Below are positions 1 to 6,969 of a stretch of DNA of 10,832 nt, piece by piece. The notes under the pieces were generated by a model, which was given only the letters and a program-made list of their open reading frames with translations, was not told where the DNA came from and ran no database searches. Within the stretch, counting starts at the first letter, position 1. The number at the start of each line of letters is the position of its first letter. The stretch is from CAZKUN01 sp964555935 (GTDB taxonomy: Bacteria > Armatimonadota > Zipacnadia > Zipacnadales > VGFC01): positions 1 to 10,832 of the forward strand of contig CAZKUN010000292.1 of NCBI GenBank assembly GCA_964555935.1. Reading direction: 5' to 3'. The translations under genes were made by a program, and so were the position numbers.

Positions 1-1898
1 AAACGGATCGACATGGGCTCTTTCATCGCCGAATCGGCCCTCGTTGCCCAGTAGAACATCGCGGTCTCGCCCGCCGTTACCGACATCGCTATCTCAAGGA
101 CAGGATAATCGGCGCCGCTCACCGGCTCGTCGAGCGTCGCGGTCATGTAACCGGGGCAGGCGATGTGGCCGGCGAGCACCCCGTCCTCGATCCGGATCTG
201 CCCCAGACCGCGGAAATACTGCCAGTACAACTCATCGTAGCGCTCGGTGAAATCGAAGTCGATGTCGGTCAACGGCGGACGCTCGACGGCGAAGCGGGCG
301 GCGTGACGCCACGGGTCATCGATCTCGCGCATGAAGGAGTAGACGAGCCGGCGCATCCGCTTCTCCCTGCGAGCATGCTCGGGCTGGCCGGAGAGGTTCT
401 CCATCTCCAGAGGGTCGGCGCTGAGATCGTAGAGTTCATCCACCTGGCGCGGTCGCCAGTTGAGCGAGTACTTCCAGTCATCCGTGGTGCGGACCATGCG
501 CATCTGGACGCCCGGCGCGGGGAAACTGGTGTAGACAGCCTCGTGCTGGTCGTCCGTTTCGCCCTCGAGAACAGGGCGGAGGCTCTTGCCATGGACTGAC
601 TCGGGCGTGTCGGCGCCGCCATAGTCCAGCAACGTGGGCATGATGTCAACGCTGCTGGAGAGGGCCTGGGTCACGCGATCGGCGGGAATCGCGCCGGGGA
701 GACGCGCCACGAGCGGCACGTGCATCAGCTCCTCGTGCATCGCCATGTGCTTGAAGATGTTCCCGTGCCCGCCCATGTACTCGCCGTGGTCAGTGGTGAA
801 GACCACGAGCGTATCGGCGGCGAGGCCAAGATCATCAAGGGAATCGAGCAAGCGGCCGATCTGGTGGTCGATGTAGCTCATGAAGCCGTAGTAGTGGGCC
901 ATGAGTTCGCGGTACTCGCGCTCGCCCCACTCGTCGCGGTCGAGGAGGTCCCACATCTCGCCCGGGAAGACAAGCTGGCGCTTGAGCTTGTCGCGCTCGG
1001 CTTCCATGTCAACGTCATTCATGCGCCAGTGGAAGTTCTGGTGGGTCTCGGGCGCGGATGTCATGGGATCATCGACGGATTTCGGCAGAGGCAGGCTCTC
1101 GGGATCGTACATGGTGTCCCACGGCTTCGGCGGGTTCATCGGCCGATGGGGCCCCTCGTAACTGACGCAGAGGCAGAATGGGTCGTCATCGGCGCCGTGT
1201 TGCTTGAGGTAGTCGATGGCGCTGTCGGTGAGGAAGGTCTCGACGAAGTGCTCCTCGGGAATCACGGACGCGCCATCGACGATGACGGTGTGGTGGCCGC
1301 CTCGGACCTTCTGACCCGGGATCGGCTCCTCCAAACCCAGCTCGCGGAGGTAGGCCACGTAGTCAGAATTGGGCGACACGCCATGCACAAAGCCGTTCTG
1401 GGGCATCTTCTCGCCCGGGGGAGGCGTCGTCATCTTCTGGAGAGCAGGCAATTGGGAGCCGCTGCCGGGGACAGACTCCTGCGGGCCGCCCATGTGCCAC
1501 TTGCCCATCCAACTTGTCTGGTAGCCCGCGCGAGTCAGTTCGGTCGCGAAGGTGGGCAACTCTTCGTCGAGCTTGACACCGTTGGTGGTGATGCCGTGGC
1601 GCTGAGGGTGCAGGCCGGTCAGGATGCACCCTCGTGAGGGCGAGCAGGGGAATCCGGCGATGTAGTAGCGGTCGAAACGGACGCCCTCGCCCGCGAGTCG
1701 GTCGAGGTTGGGGGTGCTGATGTGAGGGTTGCCGTAGCAGCGCATCGCGTCGAGGCGTTGCTGGTCGGTTATGATGAAGAGGACATTGGGCCGACGGGCC
1801 GTCCGTTGGGCGGCTGCATCGCGGCGAGGGGCGCCAATGGCGGCCGCGGCGCCGGCTCCCGCCAGGCCGCCGATGAATCGTCTTCTGTCGATGCGCAT
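1..1898 (-). CDS. Tat-exported sulfatase (arylsulfatase A superfamily) with C-terminal accessory domain, partial
   Basis: This gene encodes a hydrolase of sulfate esters, probably on sulfated polysaccharides outside the cytoplasm. It starts at ATG 1898 behind a GGAG ribosome site and stays open for 632 codons to the left edge, so its C-terminus is missing. The N-terminus has a twin-arginine signal (DRRRFIGG, residues 4-11, then an Ala/Gly-rich stretch). The fold opens with PNVLFIITDQQ (37-47). C85 in CSPSRGCILTG is the cysteine converted to formylglycine, so a maturase must be encoded elsewhere. Other sulfatase marks are GKWHMG (132-137) and the metal-binding TTDHGE (D370, H371). The usual sulfatase end, LYD...DPLEMENL, lies near 489-502. 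About 130 further residues follow; those from about 550 look like a beta-sandwich (IEDGVLAGHI, then AMFYWATRADSAM), as on many Planctomycetes-type exported proteins. Family call is secure; substrate unknown. It diverges from rimP and is probably unrelated in function. Confidence 0.95.
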   Translation of the reverse strand, partial: MRIDRRRFIGGLAGAGAAAAIGAPRRDAAAQRTARRPNVLFIITDQQRLDAMRCYGNPHISTPNLDRLAGEGVRFDRYYIAGFPCSPSRGCILTGLHPQRHGITTNGVKLDEELPTFATELTRAGYQTSWMGKWHMGGPQESVPGSGSQLPALQKMTTPPPGEKMPQNGFVHGVSPNSDYVAYLRELGLEEPIPGQKVRGGHHTVIVDGASVIPEEHFVETFLTDSAIDYLKQHGADDDPFCLCVSYEGPHRPMNPPKPWDTMYDPESLPLPKSVDDPMTSAPETHQNFHWRMNDVDMEAERDKLKRQLVFPGEMWDLLDRDEWGEREYRELMAHYYGFMSYIDHQIGRLLDSLDDLGLAADTLVVFTTDHGEYMGGHGNIFKHMAMHEELMHVPLVARLPGAIPADRVTQALSSSVDIMPTLLDYGGADTPESVHGKSLRPVLEGETDDQHEAVYTSFPAPGVQMRMVRTTDDWKYSLNWRPRQVDELYDLSADPLEMENLSGQPEHARREKRMRRLVYSFMREIDDPWRHAARFAVERPPLTDIDFDFTERYDELYWQYFRGLGQIRIEDGVLAGHIACPGYMTATLDEPVSGADYPVLEIAMSVTAGETAMFYWATRADSAMKEPMSIR

Positions 1899-1971
1899 TG
1901 CTGGCTCCAGGTCGGATCTGAGGGTACTCTCGGAGTTCGCCGAACATGGCCGGAATCCTCGCCATTAGCCC

Positions 1972-2000
1972 TTGCGCTCGGCCTCTGATTGTGCTATAAA
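1972..2000 (+). promoter_or_regulatory. sigma70-like promoter of the rimP-nusA-infB operon
   Basis: TTGCGC (1972-1977) and TATAAA (1995-2000) are separated by exactly 17 nt. TG at 1992-1993, one base before the -10 box, makes an extended -10. Transcription would start near A2007, giving an untranslated leader of about 110 nt before the rimP ATG. It is the best promoter match in the divergent gap. I saw no comparable element for the sulfatase on the opposite strand. Confidence 0.6.
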
Positions 2001-2013
2001 TGTGTCATAGCAT

Positions 2014-2041
2014 CTTCAGAGAGAGACGCTTCCTCCTGAAG
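2014..2041 (+). promoter_or_regulatory. leader hairpin upstream of the rimP terminator
   Basis: CTTCAG (2014-2019) is perfectly complementary to CTGAAG (2036-2041). GAG (2021-2023) can pair with CTC (2033-2035) inside it, with A2020 bulged. The 3' side contains CCUCCU (2032-2037), identical to an anti-Shine-Dalgarno sequence, which might pair with the purine-rich stretch at 2091-2098. The hairpin abuts the terminator stem that starts at 2043. Its role is inferred from position only. Confidence 0.45.
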
Positions 2042-2042
2042 G

Positions 2043-2068
2043 GCGGGCAGTTTGCCCGCTCTTTTTTT
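2043..2068 (+). terminator. intrinsic terminator in the rimP-nusA leader (putative attenuator)
   Basis: GCGGGCA (2043-2049) and TGCCCGC (2053-2059) form a 7-bp GC-rich stem with a GTT loop. TC and seven T residues (2062-2068) follow, the classic rho-independent form. The T tract is only on the + strand side, so it cannot end the leftward sulfatase transcript. No + strand gene lies upstream in the window. It therefore sits within the 5' leader of the rimP operon, about 36-62 nt after the predicted start site, and would act as an attenuator. The alternative is that it ends an unseen rightward transcript antisense to the sulfatase. Confidence 0.75.
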
Positions 2069-2118
2069 GGCTTATATGGGGCCTTGATTTGGGAGAGGCG
2101 ATTTGTAGGCTGGCCGCG

Positions 2119-2619
2119 ATGCGCCGTCCGAAACACCCGGTTGTCGAGGCAATCGAGGAAGACATCCAGCTCATGGCCGATGATTACGGCTTTGAGATTG
2201 TCGATATCACCTTCGGTGGGCCGAAGCGCAACCCAATCCTGACGGTGATCCTGGATAAGCCCGACGGCGTCACGGCCGACGATTGCGCGAAGATGGGCAA
2301 GCGTTTCGGGATCCTGATGGACGTGAGGGACCCGATCGAGACGAGCTATCAGCTCGCCGTGTCGTCGCCCGGAGTCGAGCGCCCGCTTACGAAACCAGAG
2401 CATTTTGAGCGTTTTGCGGGCAAGCAAGCCGCGATCCGCTTTATCGATGAGACGGACAAGCCCAAGACGCTCACCGGCACGCTCGGCGGGCTTCGAGAGG
2501 GCGACGTTGTCCTCGAGGTAGACGGCAAAGAACTACTGATCGAGGATGAACAGATCGAGTCGGCCCGGCTGAAGTTCGACTGGGACGACGCGAACGTTTC
2601 CGACGGGAAGGGTGGATGA
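2119..2619 (+). CDS. rimP: ribosome maturation factor RimP
   Basis: RimP helps assemble the head of the 30S ribosomal subunit. The 166-residue product matches the family throughout: an N-terminal alpha/beta domain (ALA-like MADDYGFEIVDITF, 19-32), LTVILDKPDGVTADDC (41-56), the signature SSPGVERPL (82-90) followed by the HFERF stretch, and a C-terminal Sm-like beta-barrel domain from about residue 95. I chose ATG 2119 because homology begins just after it and the total length is normal (E. coli RimP is about 150). Its ribosome site is weak (AGG at 2107-2109). A TTG at 2089 in the same frame, preceded by GGGG at 2078-2081, would add ten residues and cannot be excluded. It is the first gene of the operon, 65 nt before nusA. 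Confidence 0.93.
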   Translation: MRRPKHPVVEAIEEDIQLMADDYGFEIVDITFGGPKRNPILTVILDKPDGVTADDCAKMGKRFGILMDVRDPIETSYQLAVSSPGVERPLTKPEHFERFAGKQAAIRFIDETDKPKTLTGTLGGLREGDVVLEVDGKELLIEDEQIESARLKFDWDDANVSDGKGG

Positions 2620-2643
2620 ATCGTGGTGTCGTCTAAACTCGGG

Positions 2644-2660
2644 CGGCGGATTGTCCGCCG
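2644..2660 (+). other. hairpin in the rimP-nusA gap
   Basis: CGGCGGA (2644-2650) and TCCGCCG (2654-2660) form a perfect 7-bp stem with a TTG loop in the 65-nt gap before nusA. There is no T tract, so it is not a standard terminator. It could be an RNA-processing or stability element, or a pausing site, ahead of the nusA ribosome site GGGGTGA (2674-2680). Confidence 0.45.
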
Positions 2661-2684
2661 CAACAGACGCAACGGGGTGACAGC

Positions 2685-4025
2685 ATGAACGGGGATTTCA
2701 TCGAAGCCCTCGAGCAGATCGAGCGCGAAAAGGGTATACCGATGGCCTCGCTCATCTCCACCGTCGAGGCGGCCATGGCATCAGCCTACCGCCGCCATTT
2801 CGGTGAGGCGCGAGAGATAAGGTTGGACGTGAACCGGGACGCGGGCACCGTGACGATGTTCTCGCGGAAACCGCTGATTCCCGAGGATCCGGATGATGAC
2901 GCGCTGCCGATTGGCAGCGATGATGACGGCATCGTCAGCACGCAGACCCTCGAGGAGCAGGCCGGTCCCGAGGAAATGGAATACGAGGAAGAAGAAATCA
3001 CGGCTGATGACTTCGGCCGGATCGCGGCGCAGACGGCCAAACAGGTCGTCGTGCAGCGCATTCGCGAGGCGGAGCGGGAGCTTGTCTTTGATGAGTTCAG
3101 CCACCGCGTCGGCGAACTGGTGACGGGTGAGGTCCAGCGCAAGGACCAGCGCAACGTGTTTATCGCGCTTGGCCGCGTTGAGGCGCTTCTGCCCGGTCAC
3201 GAGCAGATTCCAGGCGAGCCGTATCGCTTCGGCGATCGGCTTAAGCTCTACATACTCGACGTGCGCAAGACGACGAAGCACCCGCAGGTCATCGTATCGC
3301 GCACGCATCCGGGACTCGTTTCCAGGCTGTTTGAGCTTGAGGTCCCAGAGGTCTACGACGCGGTCGTCGTGATCCGCTCAGTCGCCCGCGAGCCCGGCGC
3401 TCGGTCGAAGGTTGCCGTGGAGAGCCGCGATTCGGCGGTCGACCCGCTCGGCGCTTGCGTCGGACACCGAGGCGCGCGCGTGCAGGCCATTGTTGACGAG
3501 CTTCGCGGCGAGAAGATCGACATCGTGCGCTGGAACGAAGACATGCACCAGTATCTCGAGAGCGCGCTTTCTCCGGCGAAGGTCGGGCAGGTAATCACGA
3601 ACGATGCCGACCGCGCGGCGACGGTTGTCGTTCCCGACAACGAGCTATCGCTTGCTATCGGTCGGCGCGGACAGAACGTCCGCTTGGCGGCCCGTCTGAC
3701 GGGCTGGCGGATCGATATCCGCAGCCAGACTCAGTGGTCGGAGGAGCCGGGGGACGAGGTCGTCGTCCCGGCCGATGCCCCGGACATTTCGGCCTCCGCG
3801 TTGGCCGAGGAGCTTGGCGTGTCCGTCACCGACCTCGTGGACATTGCGGTCGAGGAAAGCATCGAGATCGCGGGCGGGGACACGCTGGTGCCGACCGAGC
3901 AGGCCGGGACGCTACGGGCGCTGCTAGGCGGTGGCGACGGCACTCTACAGGACCTGCAGAGCGGCTCGCTGACGATGGAACCGGACGAGGCCGCGGTCGC
4001 ATCCGACGAGGCCGCGACGGAGTAA
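2685..4025 (+). CDS. nusA: transcription termination/antitermination factor NusA
   Basis: NusA binds RNA polymerase and nascent RNA to control pausing, termination and antitermination. Start ATG 2685 follows GGGGTGA at 7-nt spacing. Domains in order of the 446 residues: RNA-polymerase-binding N-terminal domain (1-138, ending with the conserved helix TAKQVVVQRIREAERE), S1 domain (about 141-206), KH1 with G-x-x-G at 260-263 (DPLGACVGHRGARVQ) and KH2 with AIGRRGQNVRLA (324-335). Two things are unusual. The N-terminal domain carries an acidic insertion at about 66-105. After KH2 there is a tail of about 95 residues with a short helical module (about 368-415, ALAEELGVSVTDL) and an acidic end; this is neither the short Bacillus form nor the full two-repeat E. 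coli form. A 25-nt gap leads to ylxR, and autoregulation through the leader terminator is plausible. Confidence 0.97.
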   Translation: MNGDFIEALEQIEREKGIPMASLISTVEAAMASAYRRHFGEAREIRLDVNRDAGTVTMFSRKPLIPEDPDDDALPIGSDDDGIVSTQTLEEQAGPEEMEYEEEEITADDFGRIAAQTAKQVVVQRIREAERELVFDEFSHRVGELVTGEVQRKDQRNVFIALGRVEALLPGHEQIPGEPYRFGDRLKLYILDVRKTTKHPQVIVSRTHPGLVSRLFELEVPEVYDAVVVIRSVAREPGARSKVAVESRDSAVDPLGACVGHRGARVQAIVDELRGEKIDIVRWNEDMHQYLESALSPAKVGQVITNDADRAATVVVPDNELSLAIGRRGQNVRLAARLTGWRIDIRSQTQWSEEPGDEVVVPADAPDISASALAEELGVSVTDLVDIAVEESIEIAGGDTLVPTEQAGTLRALLGGGDGTLQDLQSGSLTMEPDEAAVASDEAATE

Positions 4026-4050
4026 CGGCGGGTATCGGGGGAGGCTGTCG

Positions 4051-4341
4051 GTGCGCGCAAGGCACGTTCCGCTCAGAAGATGCGTGGTATGTGGCGAGCG
4101 ACGCTCGAAGCCCGAACTGCTGCGGATCGCACGCAGGCCCGATGGTGAGATTGAGATCGACGCGGACCCGAAGACGCCAGGCCGAGGCGCGTACGTGTGC
4201 CGAACGCCGGAGTGCATCGCGGAATCCGCTGATGGTAGTCAGATCTGCCGCACGCTTAAGCACGCTCTTTCAAAGGAGGCCGCGGCGGAACTAGCGGCCC
4301 TGGCGGAGAGACTGGCGGCAGCGTCGCACGAAGGTCGTTAA
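4051..4341 (+). CDS. ylxR: YlxR/RnpM family RNA-binding protein (DUF448)
   Basis: This is a 96-residue member of the YlxR family, which lies between nusA and infB in many bacteria. In Bacillus subtilis the family has been linked to gene regulation and to modulation of RNase P. The family signatures are present: PLRRCVVCGERRSK (7-20), LLRIARRPDGEI (23-34), D-x-x-x-x-x-PGRGAYVC (37-50) and the C-terminal helix. Four cysteines (C11, C14, C50, C55) are placed so that they could bind a metal; that is inference. The start is GTG 4051, six bases after a strong GGGGGAGG site (4037-4044). The ylxQ (L7Ae-like) gene that often follows is missing, and infB begins 18 nt downstream. Confidence 0.92.
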   Translation: MRARHVPLRRCVVCGERRSKPELLRIARRPDGEIEIDADPKTPGRGAYVCRTPECIAESADGSQICRTLKHALSKEAAAELAALAERLAAASHEGR

Positions 4342-4359
4342 TCGTGGAGGTGTCGGAGC

Positions 4360-6615
4360 TTGCCGAAAACCCGTGTCTTTGCCCTGGCAAAGGAACTAGG
4401 CCTCGAGAGTCGAGCACTGATCGCCGTGCTCGTGCAACTCGGAGTCGAACGTCCCACCCCTGCCAGTCAACTTGACGAGGATATGACCAACCGGGCGCGC
4501 GCGACCGTGCGACACGCCGCGGAGGTCGCCGCTGAACGCGCTGAGGCAGAGCGCGCGACCGCACCACCGACGGTTGCCCCTGGGGCCGTCGCGCTTGCGG
4601 CCGCGACGGGCACAATCGGCCCGTCACCGGACTCCCAAGCGGCCAAGGACGCGGAGAAGGTCGCCGCGGCCCAAGCCGAACAGGAGAAGGCAGAAGCGGC
4701 GCGTGCAGCCGAGGCGAAGGCCGCGGCAGCGAAATCGGACGATAAGACGCGGCGCCGCAAACCGGCGCAGACGCGTCAGACGGCGGGGATGGTGCAGGAG
4801 GAACCGCCGGCCGATGTCGAGGAGGAGAAGCCCGAGGAGGAAGAGGAGCCGATCGACGAGGAAGCCGAGCTTCGCGAACTGGAGCGGGAACTCCAACGTA
4901 TCGAGCGCGAGGAACGGCGCGGAGCGGGCATGCTTTCGCTTGAGGCCCTCACTCCCGAGGAGCGCGAGGAAGAACGCACGCGCGGCCAAGATGACCTCGT
5001 CAAGCCCATTCCCGAGCGCGCCCGTCGCCCCGTCGGCGAGCGGACGGAGACCGCGGAAGACGTCTGGCCGGTTGTGTGCGTCCTCGGCCACGTTGACCAC
5101 GGCAAGACAACTCTTCTCGACGCAATCCGCAAGACGAACGTCGTGGACGGCGAGGCCGGCGGGATCACGCAGCACATTGGCGCGTCAGAGGTCGTGACCG
5201 ACGATGGTCGTGGAATCGTCTTCCTCGACACGCCGGGACACGCGGCATTCACCGCCATGCGCGCTCGCGGCGCGATGATTACCGATATCGCCATCCTGAT
5301 TGTCGCGGCCGATGACGGCATCATGCCGCAGACGATCGAGGCAATTAACCACGTCCGCTCCGCGGGCGTTCCCATTATCGTCGCCATCAACAAGATCGAC
5401 ATGCCGGGCGCCAACATCGACCGCATCAACCAGCAACTCGCGGAGCACCAGCTCGTCCCCGAGGCGTGGGGCGGCGATACAGTGTGCGTTCAGATTTCCG
5501 CGCTGCAAGGCGAAGGCATTGACGACCTGCTCGAGATGATCTGGCTTATTGCCGAGACCGAAGTGGGCGACATCTGGGGCGACCCGGAAGCCCCGTTCGC
5601 GGGCGTTATTGTGGAGAGTGAACTCGATCCGAGCCGCGGCCCGATCGCAACGGTGCTGGTCCGCAACGGTTCGCTCAAGGCCACCGATATCCTCATCTGC
5701 GGCGCGGCCCATGGTCGCGTGCGCCGCCTGAATGACTGGCGCGGGAAGATGATCAAGGGCATCGGCCCCGGACACCCGGTTCAGGCCATCGGACTGTCGA
5801 ACGTGGTGGAGGCGGGAGAGGTCATTGAAGTGGCATCGAGCGCGAAGGCGTCGCGTCAACTCGCCGAGGAACGCGCCGAGGCTCTCCGCGACGAGCGTCT
5901 CGAATCGAGCAAGCCAGGCGGGCTGGCAGACCTGTTCCGCCAGTTCACGCAGGGCGACCGCAAGGACCTGAATCTCATCATCAAGACGGACGTTTGGGGC
6001 TCGCTCCAGGCGATGCGCCAGGCGATGTACGAGCTGAATGAGGAGCTTGAGGAAGTCGACATAACGATCATCCACGATGCCGTCGGAGACGTCAGCGAGT
6101 CGGACGTGCTGCTGGCAGTGGCTTCGAGCGCGATGGTCATCGGGTTCCACGTCGAGGCCGACGCCAACGCAAGGTCGATGGCGGGCGGCGAGGGCATCGA
6201 CATCCGCATCTACGACATCATCTACGAGGCCCTGGACGAGATCCGCGCAGCGATGCATGGAATGCTCGACCCGGTCTTCGAGGAACAGATTATCGGCCAC
6301 GCCGAGGTGCTGCAGGTCTTCAAGAGTTCGCAGGCCGGCGTCATCGCCGGGTGCCGCGTCTCGGACGGCCGCCTGGAGCGCGGCGCCGACATGCGCGTCA
6401 CGCGAGGCAGCGAGTTGGTCTACGAGGGGCGTATCGACAGCCTGCGTCACCTTGCCAACGACGTGCGCGAGATCGACGCTCCGTCTGAGTGTGGTGTGGC
6501 AACTCATGACCACCGTCGGTGGGCCGAGGGCGACATCATCGAGGCGCACCTTCAGGTCGAAGTGCCCAGACGCATGCCGGCACCGACCGACGCCCGACCG
6601 CAGGGCGTGTCGTAG
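4360..6615 (+). CDS. infB: translation initiation factor IF-2
   Basis: IF-2 is the GTPase that places initiator tRNA on the 30S subunit and promotes 50S joining. The 751-residue product starts at TTG 4360. GGAGG (4346-4350) precedes it, and the conserved N-terminal motif KTRVFALAKELG (3-14) begins immediately, so no later start is credible. A charged Ala/Glu/Arg-rich linker, probably partly helical, spans about 55-225. The G domain has GHVDHGKT (G1, 243-250), DTPGH (G3, 290-294), NKID (G4, 344-347) and a SAL motif (G5) near 380. Domain II, the C1 domain and a tRNA-binding C2 domain follow to the stop. The length lies between the B. subtilis and E. coli proteins. The rare TTG start may limit its expression relative to neighbours. 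Confidence 0.98.
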   Translation: MPKTRVFALAKELGLESRALIAVLVQLGVERPTPASQLDEDMTNRARATVRHAAEVAAERAEAERATAPPTVAPGAVALAAATGTIGPSPDSQAAKDAEKVAAAQAEQEKAEAARAAEAKAAAAKSDDKTRRRKPAQTRQTAGMVQEEPPADVEEEKPEEEEEPIDEEAELRELERELQRIEREERRGAGMLSLEALTPEEREEERTRGQDDLVKPIPERARRPVGERTETAEDVWPVVCVLGHVDHGKTTLLDAIRKTNVVDGEAGGITQHIGASEVVTDDGRGIVFLDTPGHAAFTAMRARGAMITDIAILIVAADDGIMPQTIEAINHVRSAGVPIIVAINKIDMPGANIDRINQQLAEHQLVPEAWGGDTVCVQISALQGEGIDDLLEMIWLIAETEVGDIWGDPEAPFAGVIVESELDPSRGPIATVLVRNGSLKATDILICGAAHGRVRRLNDWRGKMIKGIGPGHPVQAIGLSNVVEAGEVIEVASSAKASRQLAEERAEALRDERLESSKPGGLADLFRQFTQGDRKDLNLIIKTDVWGSLQAMRQAMYELNEELEEVDITIIHDAVGDVSESDVLLAVASSAMVIGFHVEADANARSMAGGEGIDIRIYDIIYEALDEIRAAMHGMLDPVFEEQIIGHAEVLQVFKSSQAGVIAGCRVSDGRLERGADMRVTRGSELVYEGRIDSLRHLANDVREIDAPSECGVATHDHRRWAEGDIIEAHLQVEVPRRMPAPTDARPQGVS

Positions 6616-6633
6616 CCGGAATCAGCGGCGACT

Positions 6634-6921
6634 ATGTCAGTCATCGTCGGAACGCTCACGATGGATCTATACGTATCTGACGCCCTCACCCTCAAGGACA
6701 AGCGCCAGGTGGTGAAGAGCCTCCTGGGTAGGGTGGGGAATCGTTTTAATGTCAGCGTTGCCGAGGTCGATAGACTCGACAACCGACAGCACGCGACGCT
6801 TGCCGTAGCGGCGGTCGCAAATAGCCGCGAACACGTCGACAGAGTTCTGAACGCGGTTCTGCGGTTTTGCGATAGCGATCCGCGAGCCGAGGTCACGAAG
6901 GCCGAGATCGAGACCGACTAA
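6634..6921 (+). CDS. ylxP: YlxP-like protein (DUF503)
   Basis: This 95-residue protein belongs to the DUF503/YlxP family, commonly found between infB and rbfA in Gram-positive and other bacteria. Its molecular role is not established to my knowledge; the location suggests ribosome- or RNA-related work. Family marks are a first beta strand (VIVGTLTMDLYV), SLKDKR-like TLKDKRQVVKSL (19-30), the invariant NRFNVSVAEVD (36-46) and a C-terminal alpha/beta stretch ending in VTKAEIE. It follows infB by 18 nt with only a poor ribosome site, so translational coupling is possible. A 48-nt gap leads to rbfA. Confidence 0.9.
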   Translation: MSVIVGTLTMDLYVSDALTLKDKRQVVKSLLGRVGNRFNVSVAEVDRLDNRQHATLAVAAVANSREHVDRVLNAVLRFCDSDPRAEVTKAEIETD

Positions 6922-6969
6922 CCACAGGGCGCGCCTTGTGCCCGCATCCCACGCCCCAACCGAGCCAGC

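Noticed and set aside
720..1637. Open frame of 305 codons on the + strand
   Set aside because: It is antisense to the sulfatase, whose catalytic motifs are all in the opposite frame. Long shadow frames are expected in high-GC coding DNA.
1363..1965. Open frame of 200 codons on the - strand
   Set aside because: It is on the same strand as the sulfatase in another frame, is Pro/Arg-rich, and covers the sulfatase Tat signal and active-site region.
2089..2118. TTG 2089 as the rimP start
   Set aside because: It is possible, but the ten added residues do not match the family and ATG 2119 gives the normal start of homology; kept only as an alternative.
1899..2118. tRNA or small RNA gene in the gap before rimP, as with metY in E. 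coli
   Set aside because: No cloverleaf or T-loop sequence is visible; the gap is explained by a promoter, a hairpin and a terminator.
5185..6549. Open frame of 454 codons on the - strand
   Set aside because: It lies entirely opposite infB, which has all its GTPase motifs. The translation is His/Asp/Val-rich shadow sequence without family motifs.
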